Shown: piece by piece, positions 44,493-53,996 of the stretch | Layout of the letters: every line of letters begins with the position of its first letter | How positions within the stretch are numbered: position 1 is the first letter of the stretch | NCBI RefSeq assembly: GCF_905220565.1 | Contig: NC_059399.1 | Coordinates: 11,026,501 to 11,090,500, forward strand | Length of the DNA: 64,000 nucleotides | Origin: Melitaea cinxia | Taxonomy: Eukaryota; Arthropoda; Insecta; Lepidoptera; Nymphalidae | Direction of reading: 5' to 3' | Translations under genes and position numbers: made by a program | Notes under the pieces: model-generated | The model's database searches: none | What the model was told of the DNA's origin: nothing | What the model saw: only the letters and a program-made list of their open reading frames with translations

Positions 44493-45711
44493 AATATTAC
44501 AAACAGCCATGGTATTTCTTTTTATGTTTACGACTTTAACATAATATCAATCCTTAAAAGTGTTACCTTCTAATTAACAATATACTTTGGTCAATAATTA
44601 TTTTTGTAAAGAAAACGAATGTGAACGTAATGATATTTTTTATTTGTCTAGAGTGAGCAGATTTAAGTACCAGTATCTAAATAAATGTTATTATATTGAA
44701 ATTTCTTTTTAAATAGACGATTTAATGATTAGGGACTTATGTGAATATCCTAGACTCTATTGAAGGAAAACTCCCGATCGTTTTGCAAACATCGGATATT
44801 GTTGTTGTTTTATGTTCGAATTCAATTTCCTACAAACTATTGTACAAAAACTTGTAAATATCAAGTTTGTAAAATATTTTACCTACTTTACAAGATCTGT
44901 AAAATAAGAAAAAGTTTATTGTACTTGATATAAAGAGCTTACCAGTTATGGACAAATATAATATAAAGTCAATATAATTTAGTAAAAAAATTTGGGAATG
45001 CATGAATGCAATGAACATAAATAAAATACCTATATAATATAATATTTCCTTCTACAGCTCACCTGAATTGTTGTTTTTTTTTAGAAGAGTACGATTATAT
45101 TATGATGTTCTTAATTCGTATAAAAATTATCCATATCGAAACACTATTATAGGACGTAAATAGAAAACACGAAAATCTTAGTGTGCTATATAAAACAGAA
45201 TAATTTATGAGCAAGATAAAGTACACTAATTAATAAATTATTGTCTGTATGAAGCAATTAAAATTGAAATATAACAACGACATTATAAATAGTTTCATAT
45301 ATGTGTGCACTGTGCCGGTAAAAATTTCCGGAAAAAAAATGTTTATAGTCTTTAATCGCCTGTCAAGTAGATTTTTAATATTTTTTCGTTCTTTTGTTTT
45401 ACGAAATGAATATATGTGTCGTAAATTACTTCAAGCAATACACGTGCTTTTTAAATAAACAAATACGTCATATTTCAATATCTTTGAAGTCTCACATTTA
45501 TTTCAGTGGTCGTAAAATCTTTCATGAAAATTGTTTACCTATAACACGAGTCAAAAGCCAAACATAAGGCGTCCACTGAAGCATCGAGGTGCTATAAGGT
45601 ATTTAGAAAATGACCTGAATTAGGTAAAAATATGATTATTTGTGTGTTTATGTATAGTAAAAATTTTGTTTGAAACAAAGAAGAAGTTTACATGTAACCA
45701 GCACAGCGCGT
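44493..45711. other. AT-rich DNA, nothing recognised
   Basis: Short Phe/Ile/Lys-rich frames on both strands carry no coding support. Confidence 0.4.
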
Positions 45712-46194
45712 ATTTTTAACCGACTTAAAAAAGGTGGAGGTTCTCGATTCGACTGTATTTTTTGTGGGTGTTACCTCAGAAATTTTTTACTGGGCCTGAT
45801 TTCGATGATTCTTTTTTTTAAATCAAAAAGCAGTAATTGTCGTGTGCTTTTATTTAAATTTAATCGATATCTGACAAATACTTTTTTAGTTCTCTATAAT
45901 TATATCTATAATTATGCGTATTTACTTGACTATTTTTTCGACGACCTACTTTCTATTATACCTCATAACTTACTGCTTGTACCGATTTTTATGATTCTAT
46001 TTTTAATCAAAACCATTATTGTCGTGCAGTTTCATTTAAATTTAATTGAGATCTGACGAGTATGTACTTTTTGAGTTATATTTAATAACGCGTATTTACT
46101 TGACTACTTTTTTGTCTACCTACGTTGTATTACTTGTCAATGTAATTGAAGTCGTTTTTTTTTTTTCGTTTGCGAGCAAACACACTTATTATAA
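45712..46194 (+). mobile_element. AACCGACTTC-family element, two-module copy
   Basis: Starts TTTTTAACCGACTTAAAAAAGG, has two similar modules in tandem (about 45790-45965 and 45975-46135), and ends GTAATTGAAGTCG-T(n)-CGTTTGCGAGCAAACAC with a perfect hairpin. The 128- and 61-codon frames across it are incidental. Confidence 0.85.
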
Positions 46195-46425
46195 TATAAA
46201 AAATACTATTGCTTCCATGCACATAATATAATGTAAAGTGAAGAAAATACAAAGAATCCTTATCACATGAATGCAATATTCGGATTATAAAATGGCGATA
46301 TTGCAAAGTTTTTGAATTTTTAAATGATACCTACAATTATTATGTCCCATATATAATATAATTGCCACAAAAGATGTGTTTTTTACCATAAGTAGGATTG
46401 AATAAAAGTTTTTATTATTACGCTA

Positions 46426-46645
46426 TTAGCTGCGCCCGCGACTTCGAACGCGTGGATTTTAACGTGGACGTGAAAAAAGTTGTTCAGTTTGCAGTTATAA
46501 AATAAATACATTTCTAAAATAAAAGTAGCCTTAGTTACTCCTTATGACCTCAGCTATCATGTAATAAATGAAAGTCCCATCAAAATCATCCCAGCCGTTT
46601 CAGAAATTAGCCGGAACAAACAGACAGACAGACAAAAATAGTAAA
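46426..46645 (-). mobile_element. Helitron-like element (decayed 3' end)
   Basis: 'TTAGCTGCGCCCGCGACTTCG' at 46426-46446 is a mutated version of the CTAGCTG...CCCGCG terminus. The body 'CATCAAAATCATCCCAGCCG' and the 'CAGACAGACAGACAAAAAT' end resemble related elements. Confidence 0.5.
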
Positions 46646-47641
46646 AAATGTTATTTTGGTGTTTGTACCCTGTAACTTGTAATTGCTTAGTGTATATGAT
46701 AACATCGGTTCTTCAAAGTTCAAGTATGACAAAACCGAAATAACACAATATATTCATAGCATAAATATTAAAGTATCAAAAGGAACTAGTACTGGATATC
46801 ACTGTGATTTATAGATACCGCATCTATTTTTTCTAATATACCACGCATTGTCACATTCATCGTCTACAGTAAAAAAGAATGTTAACAAAAACATTATTTT
46901 ATTATAATAGTAAAATGAGTAAAAATTGATTACTGGAATTTTAGATCTGTTTATTAATACAGACTACAATTATTAGATAATTACACTATTATTAGATAAA
47001 GTGTTAAATTTAAATGCTTTTTTATTGGATTTGTTGACTTTTTATAGATAACGTAAAAGAGATAAAACAAATAATCTTTATAAGATACTGGTAGATATAT
47101 TAAACTTATAAGAGTATAGGAAAGAATTTACTGAAGACACATGGAAAATATAGAACGCAAACATAAAACAAAAAAAAATTGTGAAATGTTACAAAATATT
47201 ACAAATATCAAAATGACAATACCACAACCTAAAACTATTATGACATCATGGCCTTACATTATCACTAAATACTAAACAAATATTATGAAGTACTAATTTA
47301 CGTTATAAGTAACGTATATATAAAAATTAAAGGAATAGACGGTTTCTTTTTTGAGGAAAAATTTTGTTATAAAGAAAATATCCAATTCATCAATTTACAC
47401 GCACAAATGAGCTTAGAACTGCCTGATTGCGTTTTAACGTATTTAAAAATGAAACTGAATTCACTGTAGTAAAAAATAAACGAGAATCGATATTTAGTAT
47501 TTACACTTTTTTACGAATATCAATTTAATTCTCAATCTTACGTAAAAGAGATATGGCGGTGATCGAGGAGTTTCATTAATCAGAAAACTCCGTGTTTGTC
47601 TAATATTGAAATTGTCAATGAAAAGTAAATTTTATTGGTAA
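46646..47641. other. AT-rich DNA, nothing recognised
   Basis: No coding frame or named repeat. Confidence 0.4.
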
Positions 47642-47938
47642 CTAGCTGACCCGGCGAACTTCGTATCGCCTAACACAAACTTTATCGTATGGTATTAAAG
47701 TTCAAATTGACTTTTAAGTATTATCACAAATCTTTTGTATGGGAGTATAGAAACGTGTTGTTTTTAGACTTTTTCAGGAAATTTAAAATTTTTTTTTTTT
47801 TAGAATTTTTCTGTCCGTAAGAACCATCCTCGTACTCCAAGGAATATTTTAAAAAAAGAATTAGCGAAATCGGTCCAACCGTTCTCGAGTTTTGCGCTTA
47901 GCAACACATTCAGCGACTCATTTTTATATTATAGAAGA
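47642..47938 (-). mobile_element. Compact Helitron-like element (297 bp)
   Basis: - strand: 5' A|TCTTCTATAATATAAAAATG...CGCTGAATGTGTTG, 3' 'GATACGAAGTTCGCCGGGTC' then AG-CTAG followed by T. TC start, CTAG end and insertion at A/T match Helitron rules. Body includes 'CGGTTGGACCGATTTCGC'. No ORF. Confidence 0.75.
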
Positions 47939-48732
47939 TTATATCCAATATGTTCAGCCGACACCTACGTAAGTTTGATGTTCGATACAGCATTTTTAAT
48001 GTGACTTCTTTACTCACTCTGCTTACCTAGATAGCATGAGTACACTTAGAAGACCCCTAAAATTGTGATTAGATATTAATGTAGTATATGTATACGTACG
48101 GCTTTATGACAAACAGTAACAAGTAAAATTCTGTGCCGTAAAAACAATTTATTTTGTTATACTTTACAATTCATAATGAAGCCAAAAATATATTACTTTT
48201 TTACATATATTTATTTGTCATACAAAAGCTATGATGAAATTTAAATAAAATTGAAATATTACAACTTAGGACACTAAATACTTTTTCTTACACGTAATTC
48301 AGCCTAATTCTCTTCGGAGAGATGGCGAAAGTTAAAATTTTGTACTTAGTCGTAACTGTCTACCGCATAGTCTTATTTCCTAAACAAATAAACTAAAAAT
48401 GATTTGTTTATTCAGAAATTACAAGCATAATAATTTCAAGCTTAGAACATTCCTTAGAAGCTCATAATCGGCCGACGCTGAATAACTAGTTAGAGAAAAG
48501 ATCCAACACGCCGGTATGTAACGAGGCTATTTGCCATTTCATTGATTTTTCATTTATTTTGCTATGCAATTTATATCTTCGTTATTTTCTTAAGCTACAA
48601 AAATGAATATATCGATACAAATCCATTTAAAACCAAATTTAAGATGATGTAACTACGATGGTTGGCTATAACACAGGCGTTTATGAACTGCTACGATGTG
48701 AGTCAGAACTACCTAACACTCGGAACAATATG
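47939..48732. other. AT-rich DNA, nothing recognised
   Basis: A 22-codon frame at 48321 (MAKVKILYLVVTVYRIVLF) looks like a signal peptide but has no continuation; coding status doubtful. Confidence 0.35.
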
Positions 48733-48978
48733 AATAGTCCCATTTGTTTGGTATCGCAGGGGAACCCATTTACTAGTGATATCCAGGACGATCGGGTAGG
48801 CAGTCCTAGACCGTATGTCAGCTTCAGCTCTTGGGTGAGCAATACCGACCAAACCCCTGCGGGAGCCTTCAGCCGCTTTAATTGCAGAGTCCCGGATCTG
48901 CAGTCAACAGGATCCTCCAGCGACAGGCTGGCCTCGGCGAAAAGGCCAGACTTCTCCTTCGTGGAATATTAATAGTCC
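48733..48978 (-). mobile_element. Short R1-type 3'-end unit (copy B) with 8-bp duplication
   Basis: The - strand matches 59891-60104 of the R1-type LINE, beginning CCACGAAGGAGAAGTCTGG and ending CCTGCGATACC plus a short A-rich tail. AATAGTCC at 48733-48740 and 48971-48978 is the probable target duplication. It starts at the same LINE nucleotide as copy A. The + strand 104-codon frame is incidental. Confidence 0.8.
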
Positions 48979-50436
48979 GTAAGAAAAGGAGTTTTAATTA
49001 CGCTTATTTGTATTAGTCTGTCTTGTAGGCCGCTGGACAGCTGACGTTTGAACTTTTTTGAAAGCTGCCCAATTCTTGGCTCTATTTTGCTGTGGCTTTA
49101 GCTATGCTTACACTACTTTGGCAGTAATCCAAACCCCAGTTAGACATCGAGCTTACACACTTTTATCCGCTTCCTAATTTTTTACAGAGAGCTGCTATGA
49201 CTAAGGTCGGAGTTTACAGCTTATTGGCGAATGGAAAGCCTAGCAAAAATCGTTTTCCCTCACTCAAATAATACGTCTACTGTTTAAATTAATTGTACGT
49301 CAACTGGGTAAACGGACAAGTTCGTAAGCTTTGTTGTGAGACGATATACTTTTTCTTACGTTATTTGTAATTTAATATTTTAAGCCATGTAACGTACCAA
49401 CAAATAATAAAAACATTATGGTTCACGGTTAAAGTGATAAACTATATAAAGTAATAAAGAAAATACAAGTAGCCCTTATTCAACTACCGTTACCGTCATT
49501 TATTCTTGTTATATCTAACGTTCTAAGGAAAAAAAAGTAGCAAAATAACAACATATCACAGGTCCAAAACAAATTGAGGAATCGAGAGCTAAAACTATTT
49601 ACTGCTTTACTAACTTTTCTTTTCTATTTTTATTGTTTATAAAATAAGGAAAAATCGATTACAAACCACAATAATTGAGTAGATAGAAAATTTAAACATG
49701 TCTTTAATTATAGCTGATAAAAATAATTAGTTACAACGTATTGCTTTTTATCTGTTTTCTAATTAGACACAATTATTATGTAATAATTTTGTAACATATG
49801 TATTCAATTTAATTTATATTAACGCTTATCTTTTCACGGCTTTTTAAAAAATATATCAATATTTAAACAAATACCGTACAAACAGTATGATCTACCTCAT
49901 TCTCACAAAATCTTCTGTACATACACAAACTAAAATATTCTAAGACTAAGTTTATTTAAATAGGTTTTGAAATTTTTAAAGTTCAACTACTAAATTCATA
50001 ATTCTTCTATAACAAAAAAAAAAACAAAACCACAATCAGTCTACAGGTGAAGTGTAAAATATAAAAAAAAAAACACCAAAAAAATAAAAAAAGATAAAAC
50101 AAATATTTAACACGAATATTCTAACAGTAAAATATTGCGTAGAATCTTTACGAAACCAATCATAACAGAGATGTAACTACACAGACTAATGTTTAGTTAG
50201 TATTGATGGTATCGCCAACTATTTAACTAAACTTTGTTCACAGTTTATAACTCTTGCTAAATTAAATTGGTCTAATCTCATGTTTCTTATATTTTTTCTA
50301 ATATGTATATAACCTATTATTTACACCCATAAAATATATAAACCTTGTTAAAAATAGCAGCTTCGTAACAAAGTAAGTTATTACTGTAAAGAAAACGTAG
50401 ACATTGAAAAAATATACTATGTCCAATACAACTTAC
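48979..50436. other. AT-rich DNA; less AT-rich patch 49012-49270
   Basis: 49012-49270 ('ggccgctggacagctgacgt', 'gctgtggctttagctatgc') is not AT-rich and may be a remnant of a gene or element, but frames are short and nothing is recognised. The rest is AT-rich. Confidence 0.35.
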
Positions 50437-50477
50437 CGCTTGAAACTAACGTAAGAATGTTTATTTACAAACAGTCC
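50437..50477 (-). CDS. Weak candidate small exon
   Basis: On the - strand 'ttgttgattttAG' precedes and GTAAGTTG follows a 41-nt block open in one frame (GLFVNKHSYVSFK). It lies about 150 nt downstream (on -) of the GC-rich patch at 50640-50880. Could be chance. Confidence 0.15.
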
Positions 50478-50636
50478 CTAAAATCAACAAGGATTTCCAA
50501 CGAATCCAAATTTTTCAATTTTCAAACATAACACACTGAAGCACAACTAAAATAATATGTTCGTCCAGTAATACTAGTAAAACAATTTTTTTATTTTTAA
50601 ATTTATATATGTACTCAGTATAATTTACACAATAAT

Positions 50637-50890
50637 TTACACAGTTATACCTAGATTAAATCGTTTCGCGCTACGTCGTCGTAGCTCGTAGCGCGAGAAG
50701 CCGTAAAGAGGGGCGTTTAAACGACTGGGCACGCAGCGAGCGACTGGTATGGGAAATCGCCTGAAAACACCTAGATACCGTAGATGTTGATATACATATC
50801 GATGCCGTGTGGGCTTTCCGTGCTTATGTCTATCTGTCGCTAGTGGTTTTGTTAACATGACTGCCGCCTCCCGCCGCCGCAGCGTGTACG
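50637..50890 (-). other. GC-rich island; possible first exon/promoter
   Basis: About 250 bases of clearly higher GC content in AT-rich DNA. On the - strand an ATG at 50858 opens 73 codons, basic and Arg-rich (MLTKPLATDRHKHGKPTRHR...), to a TAA at 50637. It contains a strong hairpin: CGCGCTACG (50667-50675) pairs with CGTAGCGCG (50687-50695). No domain recognised. It may be a 5' exon of a gene on the - strand, a CpG-type promoter or a transposon end; no repeat copy of it was seen in this window. Confidence 0.3.
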
Positions 50891-51864
50891 CTTATCAGGC
50901 GATCTCTGATCGTTTTGATGGATATCTCTATTCAAACACATGCCACCAAATAAATCAGCTGTAATGCAATTTAAATATTACAGCTACTTTTATGTCAATT
51001 TACTGTAAATCACGTTTCTTTGTCACATTAATATTTATGTATTTTGCATAACTTTTCGTTAAGTAAATTATTTCAATTTTTTTGTAGAAAGTTGATATTA
51101 CAGACGTACAAATGCAACTGTTTGAATATAATACAATTATTATTTATACAAATAAACATATTGAAGCAAGCGACCACTTAAAATATTCAAGAAATAGTTA
51201 AATGTGAAATTTCTTTTCGATGTTTCGATCAGAAAAATATTAATCTTTTGTGTATTTTAGTAAGAAATAAAATACCTCAGATCCCTCTCATACAATAAAA
51301 ACGGAGTTGGGAGATTTTTACTAAAAATTGCAGCTTAATTCAGACAAGCTCCTTTAAATTTTTAAGCACCCACTTACTATTCATAACGCGTTCTACATTA
51401 AATATTAAAAGCATTATAGACAGTAAAACAAAATATACAAAAAAACTGTCTTCTCGGAAAATAAAATATAGTCAGGTACATTCGCAAATAAATTAATAAG
51501 CAAATCTTTTGTATTTATAATTATATACGTAATGATCAAATTATTATTTACTTTTCATCTTGTAATTAATAGATAAATAAGTAATAATATTGTATACCTA
51601 GTGACAATAATTGCTTAACAACTTGATATAAACGGAACAAATTCTTATACTCGTATTTTAGTGGTTCACAAGTGTCAATTTGTGGTCTATGTGGACCTTT
51701 AACTTTTTTCAAAAAGAGAGAGAGTAGTATTTGGGACCTATTTTTTATCATTTATGTTTTGACACACGAAATATTCTTTTAACAACGAAACCTTTTAGAT
51801 AATTAAAAATAACTAAATAATGTCACTACAGTAGTTATATTAAATTATTGTCATTTCGTAGCAG
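50891..51864. other. AT-rich DNA, nothing recognised
   Basis: No coding frame or named repeat. Confidence 0.4.
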
Positions 51865-51940
51865 GTCTCCTCACTGTGCCTCGCAGAGAATGTAAGACCA
51901 GTTCCAGACAGGACTGGTAAAGAAACTGCTGCGGGAAACC
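51865..51940 (+). repeat. SINE-1 internal fragment
   Basis: 'CAGGTCTCCTCACTGTGCCT' and 'CGCAGAGAATGTAAGACC' align with the SINE-1 body at 37012-37050. Both ends are missing. Confidence 0.55.
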
Positions 51941-52516
51941 AGCGAAACTGAAGCTTTGTATAAAGTTTTGTATAAATTTAAGTTAACATTTAAGTGGATA
52001 TTTATAGGCAAACGCCTATAAATGTCCACTTATCTCTTTATTTACGTTGCACCGTCAAGTAAAAAAAAATTTTAAAGAAAAATCACTTGATAACTCTACG
52101 ATACTATTAATAAGAAGCTCCAAAAAACAAGCCTGCATGAGTAACATACAATGAAATAGATACACGTGAATAATTACATTAAAAAAAATCCTTTTAACAG
52201 AGTAAACAGCAACAATGGTGATGGATTTAACAATTTTGATGTTAAGAAAAAATTGAATTATGTTGTTAATATTATACATTATTTTATAAATGTTGTTACA
52301 AAATGTTATGGTAATTTTAGCAGGTATAATTATCTAAATAAAATACATTTTAATTTGCTGTTTCACTTTTTGTTTTAACTTTTTATTATTTCCTTAGTGA
52401 CAGTGTTTAACCATCTTTAATGTCATAATTTTCTGAGTCTATCGCCTTCGGTGAAGAGGATTAACAAAAAGTAAAGCTAAAACCATGTGATCAAACAAAT
52501 TATTATTTTTCTTCTT
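51941..52516. other. AT-rich DNA, nothing recognised
   Basis: Contains an inverted pair 'aagtggatatttataggc' / 'gcctataaatgtccactt' at 51991-52030, a likely cruciform or old foldback element. Short frames lack coding support. Confidence 0.4.
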
Positions 52517-52537
52517 AAGAAAGGAAATTATTAATTT

Positions 52538-52988
52538 CCTTTCTTATCTCGATTATGCAGACGCATGCTATCCTGACCTTACTGAGCAACGACTAACAAA
52601 ACTTGAGAGGCTCCAAAATTTAGCTATCAGATTCGTATTTTCTTTGCGAAAATACGATCACAAATCCGATTTTCGTAAGAAGCTCAAGTGGTTGTCAATC
52701 CGTTTTCACCGGAATACTAGAATGCTATCGCTGCTTTACTGTGTACTTAAAAATCCCCGGGCTCCAGAGTATCTAAGAGAAAAGTTCATTCTACGTAAAT
52801 CTGACAAGGCACTGCGTTCGAATGAAATAACTACGCTGCAAATACCTATTCATCATACTGGATTCTACAAGTGTTCCTTTACAGCGCAGTCAATAATTCT
52901 GTGGAATGCCTTGCCAAATAGTATTAGGGAGGCTAAAACTCTTACTACTATTAAGAAGTTAACTAAAGATATTTACCTAAATTGTTAG
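52538..52988 (+). pseudogene. LINE ORF C-terminal fragment
   Basis: About 150 codons without a stop, clearly homologous to the last 150 residues of the - strand LINE protein next door (shared KLERLQN, FRKKLKWL, FTAQ and LWNALP patterns). The region lies beyond the RT core, so there is no catalytic motif. It has no start of its own and is the relic of a 5'-truncated insertion. The downstream ATG at 52644 is not a real start. Confidence 0.8.
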
Positions 52989-53365
52989 AACTAAACTCTA
53001 CCAGAAATTTTAGTTATCTGTTAATGTACTGTAAATAATTATTCAATTTTATATTTATGATAAACCATTACCTACTTAATAAATAATGTAATATTTCTTT
53101 GTGTATTTATTTATTAATTAATTTATTTATTTATATGTTTATTATTTATTTATATTATTATTATATTATTAGATTGTAGGATTCACTTCATTTTGCCTTT
53201 TTGATGACCCTACTTTTTGTTTTAAAATCTCCTCTACCCCAAGGTTGTCTGGAAGAAATCGTTTACCTAGCGATAAGACCGCCTTTGTGCCTATTATTAT
53301 TTTGTAAGTTTTTATTTTTTTAAGATACCTGTGTACTTTAACTTTGATGCACAATAAAGTATATT

Positions 53366-53402
53366 TCTTCTTCTTCTTCTTCTTTCTTCTTCTTCTTCTT
53401 CT
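53366..53402 (+). repeat. (CTT)n tail
   Basis: Eleven CTT-type units with one interruption, directly after 'AATAAAGTATATTT'. It serves as the LINE tail. The Lys/Arg frame on the other strand is an artefact. Confidence 0.85.
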
Positions 53403-53802
53403 ATTCGTATAGTGAAATAAGAAAAGATTCAAAGTGAACACTTCTCTTTGTTTTGTTTAGTAACTAGTAGTCAAATTATACAATTATATACTAATATTAT
53501 TATTGAAAATGAAGTACTCGTATGTAATTTCAGAGACTTCATTTGCAAAATAATAATATTTAATTAATAATAATAATAATAATAATAATACACTTTATTG
53601 TACACCAAAAACAGAAATAATACATATCAAAGAAAGAAAGAAAATATTGACAATATATTCATTAGGTACAAAGGGCGGCCTTATCGCTAAAAAGCGATCT
53701 CTTCCAGGCAACCTTAGGGCAAAGGAAATGGTCTAGCGTCAGCATAGGTGTACAAGTTACAACAAATTTGTTATAAATATTCAAATAATTAAACATATAC
53801 AT

Positions 53803-53970
53803 ACATACATACATACCTACATACATACATACCTACATACATACATACATAAATAGATACATAAATACATACATACATACATAAATAGATACATAAATAC
53901 ATACATATATACTGACATATATACATATATACCCACGTACATGCAGACATACATGTAAATACATATATGT
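53803..53970. repeat. TACA-type minisatellite in LINE 3' UTR
   Basis: Runs of TACA and TACC with a duplicated longer unit ('acataaatagatacataaat' twice). Frames across it on the - strand are artefacts. Confidence 0.85.
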
Positions 53971-53996
53971 ATACATTATAATTATAAATTACTTGT

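Larger units (their letters stand above)
52517..53402 (+). mobile_element. 5'-truncated LINE of the same family as 53.6-57 kb
   Basis: From 52538 an open frame reads the last 150 codons of the ORF found at 53997-56939 (LDYADACYPDLTEQRLTKLER, SLRKYDHKSDFRKKLKWL), stops at 52986-52988, and is followed by a 414-nt 3' UTR with the hairpin box (53249-53295), AATAAAG (53351) and a (CTT)n tail at 53366-53402. A 29-base perfect hairpin (52517-52545) sits on the 5' junction. Confidence 0.8.

Noticed and set aside
48321..48385. A signal-peptide first exon (MAKVKILYLVVTV)
   Set aside because: No convincing donor site or continuation was found and the surrounding DNA is AT-rich; too short to support.
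53803..53970. A CRISPR-like array, from the regular TACA repeats
   Set aside because: It is a simple minisatellite with no unique spacers, in a eukaryotic genome.
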